64,000 bases of DNA. Origin: Streptomyces sulphureus DSM 40104 (lineage in GTDB: Bacteria > Actinomycetota > Actinomycetes > Streptomycetales > Streptomycetaceae). Below the pieces are notes generated by a model. It searched no databases. It was not told the origin of the DNA and worked only from the letters and a program-made list of their open reading frames with translations. Both the position numbers and the translations under genes were made by a program. The stretch spans positions 326,146-390,145 of the forward strand of contig NZ_KB905817.1 in assembly GCF_000381025.1 (NCBI RefSeq). The letters run 5' to 3'. Numbering within the stretch: position 1 is the stretch's first letter; the number at the start of each line of letters is the position of its first letter. Positions 26,866 through 35,007 of the stretch are shown here, piece by piece.

Positions 26866-27967
26866 CACCCAGGCACCCGCGACCGCGGAGACCGGGCACG
26901 GCCGTCCGCAGGCGCTCTCGCTCGTCCCCAAGGCCGAGGCGAAGCAGTCGATGAAGGAGTTCAAGTCGGACCAGGAGGTCCGCTGGTGCCCCGGCTGCGG
27001 CGACTACGCGGTGCTCGCCGCCGTGCAGGGGTTCATGCCCCAGCTCGGGTTGGCGCGGGAGAACATCGTCTTCGTCTCCGGCATCGGCTGCTCCTCGCGC
27101 TTCCCGTACTACATGAACACCTTCGGGATGCACTCGATCCACGGCCGGGCACCGGCGATCGCGACGGGGCTCGCGGCGTCGCGCCGGGACCTGTCGGTGT
27201 GGGTCGTCACGGGGGACGGCGACGCGCTGTCGATCGGCGGCAACCACCTGATCCACGCGCTGCGCCGGAACGTCAACCTCAAGATCCTGCTCTTCAACAA
27301 CCGGATCTACGGCCTCACCAAGGGCCAGTACTCGCCCACTTCCGAGACGGGCAAGATCACCAAGTCGACGCCGATGGGTTCGCTGGAGGCGCCGTTCAAC
27401 CCGGTGTCGCTCGCACTCGGCGCCGAGGCGTCGTTCGTGGCGCGCACCGTCGACTCCGACCGCAAGCACCTCACGAGCGTGCTCCAGGCGGCGGCCGACC
27501 ACCCCGGCTCGGCGCTCGTCGAGATCTACCAGAACTGCAACATCTTCAACGACGGCGCCTTCGAGATCCTCAAGGACGCCGAGCAGGCCGAGCAGGCCGT
27601 CATCCGCCTCACACACGGCGAGCCGATCCGCTTCGGCCCGCCGGCCGAGGACGGGCTCGGGGCCCAGGGCGTCGTGCGCGACCCGGCCACGGGCGACCTG
27701 CGCGTCGTCGACGTCGCCGAGCACGGCACGGACGCCGTCCTCGTCCACGACGCGCACTCCGCCTCACCGGTGAACGCCTTCGCGCTCTCACGCCTCGCGG
27801 ACCCGCAGACCCTGCACCGCACCCCGATCGGCGTCCTCCGCGACGTCGACCGCCCGGTCTACGACGACGCGATGTCCGAGCAGCTCGACGCGGCCGTCGA
27901 CCGCAGCGGCAAGGGCGACCTCGCAGCCCTCCTGCACGGCAACGACACCTGGACGGTGGTGGGTTGA
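26858..27967 (+). CDS. korB: 2-oxoacid:ferredoxin oxidoreductase, beta subunit
   Basis: A 369-residue TPP-binding subunit. Cys44 and Cys47 (RWCPGCGDYAVL), Cys78 (SGIGCSSRFPYY) and a Cys in YQNCNIFND fit the single 4Fe-4S cluster of this subclass. The TPP/Mg site is VVTGDGDALSIGGNHL ending in LLFNNRIYGLTKGQYSPT. It lacks the extra C-terminal ferredoxin domain of fused pyruvate enzymes, so an external ferredoxin must take the electrons. It is co-transcribed with korA and followed by a strong terminator. Confidence 0.95.
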
Positions 27968-27986
27968 CCCCCGGGCGCACCCGATA

Positions 27987-28018
27987 GCGGGCCCCGCGGC
28001 GTCCGCCGCGGGGCCCGC
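27987..28018 (+). terminator. terminator of korAB operon
   Basis: A perfect 14-bp stem (GCGGGCCCCGCGGC at 27987-28000 with its complement at 28005-28018) and a GTCC loop, starting 20 bases after the korB stop. Confidence 0.85.
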
Positions 28019-28139
28019 TCGTGCCGTCGGCCCGGTGTTCGTGCATCGTGTCTCCGCGCACCATGTTCGAAGCGGTCAGGGCCGGGCATCGTGAGGCGTA
28101 CGGGGCCCGTTCGCTCGTCGAGTGGTGAGGAGCATCGAG

Positions 28140-28727
28140 GTGTCCGAGATACTCGCAGGCGCGGCGCTGGCCGAGTTCTTCGACCACGGGTTCGCGCGGA
28201 CGGCCTGGCGGTGGGAGACGCGCCCGGAGTACGAACTCCCGGAGGAGCGCCATGAGTTGGCGCTCTTCCTCCTCGGCGGCCCGGCCGGGGACGAGGACGG
28301 GCAGTGGCGGCGTACGCTCCGCTCGCTGCGGCGCAAAGGCAGATGCGTCGCACGGGCCCGCGTCGTCGACGAGCCGCCGACGGCCTACCAGCGGTGGCTG
28401 CTCGCGCGGGCGCGCCAGGACGCCGAGGCGGGCGAGGACCTGCGCTGCCTCACCCGCTCCGAGGCGCTCCGACTCCACGTTCCGCTACGGGACTTCTGGC
28501 TCTTCGACGAGCACACCGTCGGCTTCGTCCGCTTCGAGGGCGACCGTCCGCTCGGCATGGAGCTCACCCGGGCACCGGACGCGGCGGCGGTCGCGCGGCG
28601 GGTGCGCGAGGCGGCGTGGGAGGTGGCGAGGCCGGTCGGTGCGGCGCCCGCTCTCCGACGCGGGCCGCAGCACGCGCGCGCGGCCCGCCGCGCCGACCGC
28701 CCGGACTCGACGGGGCATCCGGCCTGA
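28140..28727 (+). CDS. DUF6879-family protein
   Basis: A 195-residue soluble protein. AFFDHG-like LAEFFDHGFARTAWRWETRP, VARARVVDEPPTAYQRWLLA, AGEDLRCLTRSEA and LRDFWLFDEHTVGFVRFEGD match the pattern of DUF6879 proteins abundant in Streptomyces, which often sit with small DUF397 and Xre-type proteins. No such partner is present here. GTG at 28140 has AGGAG seven bases upstream. The last 40 residues are Arg/Ala-rich. Function unknown. Confidence 0.75.
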   Translation: MSEILAGAALAEFFDHGFARTAWRWETRPEYELPEERHELALFLLGGPAGDEDGQWRRTLRSLRRKGRCVARARVVDEPPTAYQRWLLARARQDAEAGEDLRCLTRSEALRLHVPLRDFWLFDEHTVGFVRFEGDRPLGMELTRAPDAAAVARRVREAAWEVARPVGAAPALRRGPQHARAARRADRPDSTGHPA

Positions 28728-28871
28728 GCGCCCGCGCCTCCGAGGCCCCGGCGGGTCAGGTTCGTTCGGCGAAACGGAAATGACAGGGCCGGTCGCCGTC
28801 GTTACCTTGATGCGGGAGCCCGGTCGGCAACGAGCGCCAGGGGCCCGTCCACCACGATCACGGGAGAGGCC

Positions 28872-29870
28872 ATGGCAGCAGCCGACGAGAAGCGGACGGG
28901 GCTGCTCTTCGGCTTCGGCGCGTACGGGCTGTGGGGACTCCTCCCCCTCTACTGGCACTTCCTCGACGCCACGGGCCCGGGCGAGCTCCTCGCCCAGCGG
29001 ATGGTGTGGGCGCTCCCGACGGCGGCCGTGATCCTCGCGGTCCTCGGCAAGTGGACGTGGGTGCGCCCGCTGCTGCGGCAGCCGCGCAGGCTCGCCCTGG
29101 TCGCCGCGGCGGCCGCCGTGATCAGCGTCAACTGGTTCCTCTACATCTACGCGGTCACCCACGGCATGGTGATCGAAGGCTCGCTGGGCTACTTCATCAA
29201 CCCGCTCGTCTCCATCGCCTTCGGCGTCCTGCTCCTCAACGAGCGCCTGCGCGCGCTCCAGTGGACCGCGGTCGGCGTGGGCGCGCTCGCCGTCGTCGTG
29301 ATGACGGTCGCGTACGGCAAACTCCCCTGGCTCTCATTGGCGTTGGCGCTCAGCTTCGCCACCTACGGGCTGCTGAAGAAGCGGGTGGGCCTCGGCGGGG
29401 TCGAGGGGTTCAGCGCCGAGTCGGCGATGCAGTTCCTGCCGGCTGCGGGGTTCGTCGTGTGGCTCTCGGTGCGCGGCGAGTCGACGTTCGTGTCCGAGGG
29501 CGCGGGCCACATGGTGCTCCTCGCCTTCTCGGGACTCGCGACGGCGCTGCCGCTGATCTTCTTCGGCGGCGCCGCCGTCCGGCTGCCGCTCTCCACCCTC
29601 GGTCTGCTCCAGTACCTCGCGCCGGTCTTCATGTTCGCGCTGGGGCTCTTCGCCTTCCACGAGGAGATGCCGCCCGAGCGGCTCGCCGGCTTCGCGCTCG
29701 TCTGGCTCGCGCTCGCCCTGCTCACCTGGGACGCCCTGCGCACGGCCCGCCGCGGCCGACGCGAGCTGCGCCGCGCGGCCGAGCAGGCGCGCGCGAAGGG
29801 CGCCGTCGCCGCTCCCGCCGACCGGCACGAGCACGCGGGCTCCTCCGAGACGGAGCCGACGGCGGGCTGA
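28872..29870 (+). CDS. rarD: RarD-type EamA/DMT-superfamily transporter
   Basis: A 332-residue, ten-helix transporter. The RarD signature is clear: GLLFGFGAYGLWGLLPLYWH at the start, ELLAQRMVWALPTA, VISVNWFLYIYAVTHGMVIE, SLGYFINPLVSIAFGVLLLN (EamA repeat), and LSTLGLLQYLAPVFMFALGL. It ends in a charged, Ala/Arg/Glu-rich tail of about 45 residues. ATG at 28872 follows GGGAGAGG. Substrate unknown; the RarD name is historic. Single gene. Confidence 0.93.
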   Translation: MAAADEKRTGLLFGFGAYGLWGLLPLYWHFLDATGPGELLAQRMVWALPTAAVILAVLGKWTWVRPLLRQPRRLALVAAAAAVISVNWFLYIYAVTHGMVIEGSLGYFINPLVSIAFGVLLLNERLRALQWTAVGVGALAVVVMTVAYGKLPWLSLALALSFATYGLLKKRVGLGGVEGFSAESAMQFLPAAGFVVWLSVRGESTFVSEGAGHMVLLAFSGLATALPLIFFGGAAVRLPLSTLGLLQYLAPVFMFALGLFAFHEEMPPERLAGFALVWLALALLTWDALRTARRGRRELRRAAEQARAKGAVAAPADRHEHAGSSETEPTAG

Positions 29871-29885
29871 CCGCCGGGCGCGGCC

Positions 29886-30386
29886 TCAGCGCGCCGACCG
29901 CCCGGCCCGGGCGCCGAGCGCCTCGGCGAGCTCCTCCGGCCGCCCCGTGCCGACGATGTACCGCTTGCCCTGGCGCGTCACGACCTCGACGGCCGAGGTC
30001 CCCCGGAGGACTAGCGCCGTCGCCCCGTCGAGGGTGCGGCGGAGGCCGAGGCCGCCCATGTCGCGGGCCCGGATGGTGCGTTGGCGTACCTCGACGAGGT
30101 CGTCGAGCGGCAGGCGCTTGCGCCACACCGGGACGAGCGCAAGGGTGAGCCGGCCGTCGGCGACGGAGACCCTGCTGTGCATGGCCGCGAGGAGCAGCGG
30201 GACGACCCCGAGGAAGATCGGGAGCCCTATCCAGGAGGCGACGTCCTCCGCCTCGGTGAAGCCGAGGAGGAACGGGATGCTCAGCACGCACGCGGCGGTG
30301 CAGACGAGCACGACCGCGTCTGCCCCCCGGGGCAGCCGCCGCCGTTCGGCGAACACGGGTCGCGCACCTTCGCGGCCTCCGGACAC
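29886..30386 (-). CDS. membrane protein with bacterial PH-like domain
   Basis: A 166-residue protein with two transmembrane helices (DAVVLVCTAACVLSIPFLL and WIGLPIFLGVVPLLLAAMHS) followed by a beta-rich domain (SVADGRLTLALVPVWRKRLP; EVVTRQGKRYIVGTGRPEEL). This two-helix plus PH-like layout is common in Streptomyces membrane proteins of unknown role. It is divergent from the gntR gene; the membrane protein downstream of gntR has a similar layout, so the two may be related. Confidence 0.7.
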   Translation of the reverse strand: MSGGREGARPVFAERRRLPRGADAVVLVCTAACVLSIPFLLGFTEAEDVASWIGLPIFLGVVPLLLAAMHSRVSVADGRLTLALVPVWRKRLPLDDLVEVRQRTIRARDMGGLGLRRTLDGATALVLRGTSAVEVVTRQGKRYIVGTGRPEELAEALGARAGRSAR

Positions 30387-30454
30387 GTCGGACCATCCTC
30401 TCCTGGGCGCCGGTCCCTGCTGCGGGCCCCGTGCGGGTCGTCAACTCTACTGCG

Positions 30455-30481
30455 AATGAGTCTAGTTGATGTAGTCTCATT
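30455..30481. promoter_or_regulatory. operator of GntR (YtrA-type) regulator
   Basis: A 27-bp inverted repeat, AATGAGTCTA at 30455-30464 and TAGTCTCATT at 30472-30481 (9 of 10 positions symmetric) around GTTGATG. It lies 6 bp before the gntR start codon and between the two divergent genes. It is AT-rich against a GC-rich background. The position suits autorepression by the adjacent GntR protein. Confidence 0.75.
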
Positions 30482-30487
30482 GTCACC

Positions 30488-30835
30488 ATGCTCCTTGAGG
30501 TCGACCCCGCGGAACCGTTGCCGCTCTACGAACAGGTGGCGGCGGGCATCCGCGCCGCCGTACGCGAGGGCTCGGTGCATCCGGGGGACCGGCTGCCGCC
30601 GGCCGCCGAGCTCGCCGAGGCCCTCGACGTCAACCGGCACACGGTGCTCAAGGCGTTCCACCTCCTGCGCGAGGAGGGCGTCCTCGAGTTCCGCCGCGGC
30701 CGGGGCGTGACCGTCGGGCGCGCCAGCGCGGCCGACGTCGAGCTGCACGAACTGCTGCGCCAGGCCGTCGCGCTGGGGAAGCGGATCGGGTACAGCCGCA
30801 AGGAGCTCGCCCGCATGATCGAGAGAGGGGAGTGA
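30488..30835 (+). CDS. GntR-family regulator, YtrA subfamily
   Basis: A 115-residue DNA-binding protein. The winged helix spans nearly the whole chain: EPLPLYEQVAAGIRAAVREG, GDRLPPAAELAEALDVNRHT, VLKAFHLLREEGVLEFRRGR. Only a short two-helix C-terminus follows, the mark of the YtrA subfamily, whose genes usually regulate themselves and a following transporter or membrane gene. Its stop overlaps the next gene's start (GTGA). The palindrome just upstream is the likely operator. Confidence 0.94.
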   Translation: MLLEVDPAEPLPLYEQVAAGIRAAVREGSVHPGDRLPPAAELAEALDVNRHTVLKAFHLLREEGVLEFRRGRGVTVGRASAADVELHELLRQAVALGKRIGYSRKELARMIERGE

Positions 30836-31314
30836 CCGTGACGGTTCAGGGGGACGGCACGGGCGGCAGGAGCGGCTCCGTACGTACGGCGTGGGTGGGC
30901 GGCGCGTCCAACTGGCTGCTCGCCTTCGGCAGCCTCGCCTTCACCGCCGTACTGATCGGCCTCCAGTGGCGAAGCCTCGGGCCGGCGTCGCTCGCGCTCC
31001 TTCTCCTGCCGGTTGCGGTGCTCCTCGTCTCCCGGGTCCGGGTCGTCGCGGGCGTCCACGGGCTGCGGATCGGGCTGGGTCCTTGGGGCCGGCCGAGCCG
31101 AACGATCGGGGCCGAGCAGATCACGTCGGCCCGCGCCGAGGCCATCTCCGCGATGTCCTTGGGCGGTTGGGGCGTCCGCCGGAAGGGGTCGCTCACCGCC
31201 TACCTCGTGCGGGGCGGCGAATGCCTCGTCGTCACCACGGCCGACGGCCGCGAAGTGGCGGTGAGTTGCGACGACGCGGCGCGGGGCGCCGCCGTTCTGG
31301 ACGGCGGCCGCTGA
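30832..31314 (+). CDS. membrane protein co-transcribed with GntR regulator
   Basis: A 160-residue protein with two transmembrane segments (NWLLAFGSLAFTAVLIGLQW and LALLLLPVAVLLVSRVRVVA) and a C-terminal beta-rich part (HGLRIGLGPWGRPSRTIGAE; LTAYLVRGGECLVVTTADGR), like the membrane-plus-PH protein encoded across the divergent promoter. Start is GTG at 30832 (overlap) or 30838, each close to AGAGGGGAG. In other YtrA systems this slot holds a membrane protein controlled by the regulator. Function unknown. Confidence 0.7.
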   Translation: MTVTVQGDGTGGRSGSVRTAWVGGASNWLLAFGSLAFTAVLIGLQWRSLGPASLALLLLPVAVLLVSRVRVVAGVHGLRIGLGPWGRPSRTIGAEQITSARAEAISAMSLGGWGVRRKGSLTAYLVRGGECLVVTTADGREVAVSCDDAARGAAVLDGGR

Positions 31315-31321
31315 CGCGAGC

Positions 31322-31350
31322 GGCCGTGCGCACCCCGGGTGCGTACGGCC
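31322..31350 (+). terminator. terminator after GntR/membrane-protein operon
   Basis: GGCCGTGCGCACCC pairs with GGGTGCGTACGGCC around one central base, with one G-T pair, a few bases after the stop at 31314. It separates this operon from the sdp promoter region. Confidence 0.7.
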
Positions 31351-31788
31351 GCGTCCACTCCGGCTCTCCAGGGAGGATGACTCAACGTCACCGCCCTCAC
31401 CGGTGCCGCAACCCGTCCGGTGACATGCACCACAACGGCGCACCGGCCCCTCACCCGTGCCCCGAACGACCGCAGGTGAACGTGTTGTTCCCCTTGCCGG
31501 GAACGCCGTGAAAAAGAGCATGAAAGGCCGCACAACTTCGCGCGCTCTTTCACCAACCCGTCACGCCGGGACTCCACATATCCGAATTGGGGCGGTAGTT
31601 GCGCTTCCCCTGGCTTGTGCGTACTTGATCGAATAACAGAAGGTAGCATTCCACTTTCTACGTTTTCCTCCATCTGAAACCTGCTAGCGTTCGGTGCTCC
31701 TTCGGCGAATACGGCACGCACTCAAGTGCCGCATTTACAGGGGGAAATGTTTCCTACAGGAATCAATTGCCGGAGAGGCAGGTTTCAA
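31351..31788 (+). promoter_or_regulatory. AT-rich upstream region of sdpC
   Basis: About 440 non-coding bases, clearly less GC-rich than the surroundings (for example TACTTGATCGAATAACAGAAG, near 31624). It should contain the sdpC promoter. A short inverted repeat CGGCAC...GTGCCG lies near 31710-31730, and AGGGGGAAATG at 31739-31749 offers an alternative in-frame start. No clean -35/-10 pair could be settled on. The base composition hints at acquired DNA or a tightly regulated promoter. Confidence 0.5.
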
Positions 31789-32442
31789 GTGAGAGCAAAG
31801 TCGAAGGCGCTCGCGTCCGTCGTGGCTGCGGCGCTCGCGCTCGGCGGGGCGACCACCGCCTACGCAGCGAGCCAGGCCCCGACAGCCGAGGTCTCCGCGA
31901 CCGTCCCGGTCTCGGGGAAGGTGGGGGCCGCCGATGACGGACGCTCGCTGTTCCGGGGGATTCTCTTCGGACAGGGCGAAGTCGCCGAAAAACTCGGCGA
32001 GTCGGAAGAGCTCTTCGCCACGATGGGCGAGGGCTACGAGAAGAACAACTCGTCCGACGTCCTCAAGGCGGGCGACGCCGTGATGGACGCCGTCGAGAAG
32101 AACCGCCCCGGCGCAATGGCGGAGTTCTCGACGGAGATGCGCTCGGGCGACGTCGAGCGCGTGCAGACGGCGCTCCAGAAGACCACGGACGACCTCGTGG
32201 ACGTCGGCGTCATCGCGGAGGAGAAGGACGACGCGAGCGGCACCTGCCTCTACGTCGCCGTCGGTGCCGCCCTCGTCCACGTGGCGGGCGGGCTCACCGC
32301 CGCCGTGGTCGCCGTCATGGAGGCCGCGGTCGTCGGCGCCAACTGGGTCTACGGCACCAACTGGGTCATCTCCAGCGCGTCGGACAGCTCGCTCAGCAAG
32401 GAGCAGGCCGTCGCGGAGTTCAGCAAGCTCCTGAAGGCATGA
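31789..32442 (+). CDS. sdpC: SdpC-family antimicrobial peptide precursor
   Basis: A 217-residue secreted precursor. The signal peptide is residues 1-27 (ALASVVAAALALGG, cleavage near AYA-AS). SLFRGILFGQGEVAEKLGES is the conserved N-terminal block of SdpC-like proteins. A single Cys153 opens a 42-residue hydrophobic stretch (CLYVAVGAALVHVAGG to NWVI), where Bacillus subtilis SdpC releases its 42-residue membrane-active SDP toxin; the rest is a polar C-terminal piece. The identification rests strongly on sdpA- and sdpB-like genes following. GTG at 31789 gives a normal signal peptide; ATG at 31747 is in frame. Bacillus SDP has two cysteines; only one is present here. Confidence 0.88.
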   Translation: MRAKSKALASVVAAALALGGATTAYAASQAPTAEVSATVPVSGKVGAADDGRSLFRGILFGQGEVAEKLGESEELFATMGEGYEKNNSSDVLKAGDAVMDAVEKNRPGAMAEFSTEMRSGDVERVQTALQKTTDDLVDVGVIAEEKDDASGTCLYVAVGAALVHVAGGLTAAVVAVMEAAVVGANWVYGTNWVISSASDSSLSKEQAVAEFSKLLKA

Positions 32443-32448
32443 CCCAAG

Positions 32449-32473
32449 GGGGCCGCCGCGCGGCGGCGGCCCC
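32449..32473 (+). promoter_or_regulatory. intercistronic hairpin between sdpC and sdpA
   Basis: GGGGCCGCCG (32449-32458) pairs perfectly with CGGCGGCCCC (32464-32473) around a 5-nt loop, seven bases after the sdpC stop. It could partly terminate or protect the 3' end of sdpC mRNA, so that more precursor than maturation protein is made. It also argues that sdpA does not start at the ATG at 32439. Confidence 0.6.
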
Positions 32474-32501
32474 TCCCCGCCGCCCCGACCCGGAAGTGCC
32501 G

Positions 32502-33113
32502 ATGTCCCCGACTCCCCCTGTATGGCGCGCGTCCGCACCCGCGCGCACCGCGGTCCCCCGCGCTGCCGTGTGGACGGCAGGCGCCTTCGTCTTCCTCACC
32601 GCGCTGTACGGCATCCACGCGCACCTCCCGTCGAACGCGCTCGAGCTGCCGGGCGAAAGCCGTGCCTCGCAGGAGGCGGCGACGCACGTCCTCCCGCAGG
32701 GCTGGGCCTTCTTCACCAAGTCCCCGCGGGACCCGGCCGTCGAGATGTACCGGGTCAAGGCCGCGGGCGAGACCGTCAAGCTCTCCGCGACCCCGCACGC
32801 CTCGGCCGTCAACAGCTTCGGGCTCGACCGGTATTCGAGGGCACAGGGACCGGAGTACGCGAAGCTCCTGGAACGGGTCCCGGAGAAGGACTGGCACAGA
32901 TGCGCCTCGGACGACGCGCGCACCTGCGCGGCCGAGGACAAGCGGAAAGGCCGGAAGGTCGTCAACCGCACACCGTCGCCGAGCTTCTGCGGCGACGTGC
33001 ACGCCGTCTCCTCGAAACCGTACCCCTGGGCCTGGCGCGGCCTCGTCGAGAAGACGCACAAGGCGGAGCGCTCCCTCCACCTCTCCGTCTCCTGCAAGGG
33101 GGCGCAACGATGA
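32502..33113 (+). CDS. sdpA: SdpA-family toxin-maturation protein
   Basis: A 203-residue protein with one N-terminal membrane anchor (AVWTAGAFVFLTALYGIHAH) and an outside domain. VLPQGWAFFTKSPRDPAVEM is the diagnostic SdpA block. Four cysteines follow (HRCASDDARTC, SFCGD, VSCKG), possibly forming disulfides outside the membrane. In Bacillus subtilis SdpA and SdpB are both needed to turn SdpC into active toxin. ATG at 32502 is preferred over 32439, since the latter would translate through a strong hairpin. The stop overlaps the sdpB start. Confidence 0.9.
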   Translation: MSPTPPVWRASAPARTAVPRAAVWTAGAFVFLTALYGIHAHLPSNALELPGESRASQEAATHVLPQGWAFFTKSPRDPAVEMYRVKAAGETVKLSATPHASAVNSFGLDRYSRAQGPEYAKLLERVPEKDWHRCASDDARTCAAEDKRKGRKVVNRTPSPSFCGDVHAVSSKPYPWAWRGLVEKTHKAERSLHLSVSCKGAQR

Positions 33114-34093
33114 AGAAGACGTTCGACCTTCCGATCCCCTGGGGCAACTGCCTCGGCCTGGCGCGCACCCTCATCGCGCTGGGCACGGCCGCCACCCTCG
33201 TCTTCAGCAAGACCGACTCGCTCTTCGGCCTGCTCGTCAACCGCGGCCAGGCTCCCTACTGCGACGGCGTGCGCGCCGCGAGCGCCTTCTGCGTAGCGCC
33301 CGACGGCGGGCTGGAGGCGGCGCGTTGGGTCTGCGTGGCCGTGTGCCTCCTCACCGCCAGCGGCTGGCGCCCGAGGTTCACCTGCGTCCCGCACTGGTAC
33401 GTCGCGGCGAGCCTCTACAACAGCATCTCCATCCCCGACGGCGGTGACCAGGCCGCCTCCGTCCTCGCGCTGCTGCTGATCCCGGTGGGCCTGACCGACC
33501 CGCGCCGCTGGCACTGGCAGCCGACGGTGCAGACCGGCGAGCCGTCGCGGGGGCGTGCCTGGTCGGTCGCGGTCGGCGCCGTCTTCACCTTCGCCGTCCA
33601 ACTCCAGGTCGCGGGCGTCTACTTCCAGGCGAGCGTCGCCAAGCTCAGCCACGAGGAGTGGGCCGACGGGACCGCCCTCTACTACTGGGGCAACGACCTC
33701 GCCTTCGGCGCCCCCTCCTGGTTCGCGCCCCTCGTCCACCTGCTCACCTCGGCACCGCTCACCGTCGCGCTCCTCACCTGGGTACCGCTCTTCATCGAGT
33801 TCGGCCTCTTCCTCTGCCTCTTCCTGCCGCTGCGTGCCCGCCCCTGGCTTCTCGCCGCCGGCTTCCTGCTCCACCTGTGCATCGCGCTGATGATGGGCCT
33901 CTGGAGCTTCGCCTTCGTGATGTGGGGCGCCCTGCTGGTGCTGTGCAACCCCATCGGCCGCCACGTCGTACGGGAACCCGCCGACGAGGAGCAGCGCACC
34001 GAAGACCCGGCGGCCCCCGAGAGCCGACAGGCCGCGGACGAGGGTCCGTCGCGGGAGGCCGCACTCCAGCCCGCCGGAAGCGAGAGCGGCTGA
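33110..34093 (+). CDS. sdpB: SdpB-family multi-pass membrane protein (HTTM-like)
   Basis: A 327-residue membrane protein with about eight hydrophobic helices. NCLGLARTLIALGTAATLVF at the start, WYVAASLYNSISIPDGGDQA, VAGVYFQASVAKLSHEEWAD (the HTTM/SdpB signature) and FIEFGLFLCLFLPLRARPWL fit the SdpB family, related to the horizontally transferred transmembrane domain of gamma-carboxylase-like proteins. ATG at 33110 (ATGA overlap) follows AAGGGGG. The last 45 residues are an acidic polar tail. It is required with SdpA for toxin maturation in Bacillus. Confidence 0.92.
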   Translation: MKKTFDLPIPWGNCLGLARTLIALGTAATLVFSKTDSLFGLLVNRGQAPYCDGVRAASAFCVAPDGGLEAARWVCVAVCLLTASGWRPRFTCVPHWYVAASLYNSISIPDGGDQAASVLALLLIPVGLTDPRRWHWQPTVQTGEPSRGRAWSVAVGAVFTFAVQLQVAGVYFQASVAKLSHEEWADGTALYYWGNDLAFGAPSWFAPLVHLLTSAPLTVALLTWVPLFIEFGLFLCLFLPLRARPWLLAAGFLLHLCIALMMGLWSFAFVMWGALLVLCNPIGRHVVREPADEEQRTEDPAAPESRQAADEGPSREAALQPAGSESG

Positions 34094-34106
34094 CGGCGAT
34101 CGGACG

Positions 34107-34144
34107 CGGCGCGGCCGGGGAACAGACGGCCCCCGGCCGCGCCG
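34107..34144. terminator. bidirectional terminator between sdpB and ABC permease gene
   Basis: A perfect 14-bp stem (CGGCGCGGCCGGGG at 34107-34120, complement at 34131-34144) and a 10-nt loop, placed between the convergent ends of the sdp and ABC-transporter operons. Confidence 0.85.
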
Positions 34145-34149
34145 TACGC

Positions 34150-35007
34150 TCAGGCCGTGATGTCGCGCGTGGTGAACCGCGCCCAGGCGGCCGAGCCGAA
34201 GACGACGGCGTAGACGGCCTGGAGGCCGAAGTTCCGCAGCAGTCCGTCCCAGTACACCGGGTCCCGCAGGAGGTCGGCGAAGCTCAGCCAGTGGTGCGGG
34301 AAGAGGTAGGGGTGGACGCTGGAGAGCTGCGGAACGGTGCCGAGGATCTGGACCGTCATCAGCAGGCCCACCGTCGTCGCCATCGCGGCGATGCCGCTGC
34401 CGGTGAGCGTCGAGACGAAGAGCCCGAGCGCGGCGAACCCGACGAGCGAGAGCGCCACCGCGGCGGCGACCGCGAGTGCCCGCAACAGCCCCTCGGCGAA
34501 CGGCACCGTGGTCCCCGAGAGCAGCGTCACGTCGCCGACGGGGAAGAGGAGCACACCCGTGACGAGCGCGGCGAGGAGCACGACGGCCGTCGCCGCGAAG
34601 CAGAAGACCACCGTGGCGGCGAACTTCACGGCGAGCAGCCGCGTCCGCCCGGCCGGCGCCACGAGGAGGTACCGCAGCGTGCCCGAACCGGCCTCCCCCG
34701 CCACCGAGTCGCCGGCGACGACGCCGACCGTCATCGGCAGGAAGAACGGCAGCACGGCGGCGAGCGACGCGAAGACGAGGAAGAGCCCGTTGTTGGTGAT
34801 CTGCGAGAGGAACGCGGGACCGCCCGCGGCGCCGCCGTCCGACGTCTGGATGCGCACCGCGACGCCGACGAGTACGGGCACGGCGGCGAGCACCGCGAGC
34901 ATCGCCACCGTCCGCCAGCGGCGGAACGTCAGGCGGATCTCGCTGCCGAGGAACCCGGGCGCCCCCCGGAGGCGCGGGGCCTGCGGCACCGTCTCAACCT
35001 GTGACAT
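34150..35007 (-). CDS. ABC transporter permease (ABC-2 type)
   Basis: A 285-residue permease with six hydrophobic segments (TVAMLAVLAAVPVLVGVAVR; NNGLFLVFASLAAVLPFFLP; AATVVFCFAATAVVLLAALV; and others). VVAGDSVAGEAGSGTLRYLL is typical of ABC-2 permeases paired with a single ATPase. ATG at 35007 overlaps the ATPase stop by 14 bases. It is last in a three-gene minus-strand operon with the ATPase and a LolA-like protein. Substrate unknown; an export or lipoprotein-related role is suggested by the partner gene. Confidence 0.9.
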   Translation of the reverse strand: MSQVETVPQAPRLRGAPGFLGSEIRLTFRRWRTVAMLAVLAAVPVLVGVAVRIQTSDGGAAGGPAFLSQITNNGLFLVFASLAAVLPFFLPMTVGVVAGDSVAGEAGSGTLRYLLVAPAGRTRLLAVKFAATVVFCFAATAVVLLAALVTGVLLFPVGDVTLLSGTTVPFAEGLLRALAVAAAVALSLVGFAALGLFVSTLTGSGIAAMATTVGLLMTVQILGTVPQLSSVHPYLFPHHWLSFADLLRDPVYWDGLLRNFGLQAVYAVVFGSAAWARFTTRDITA

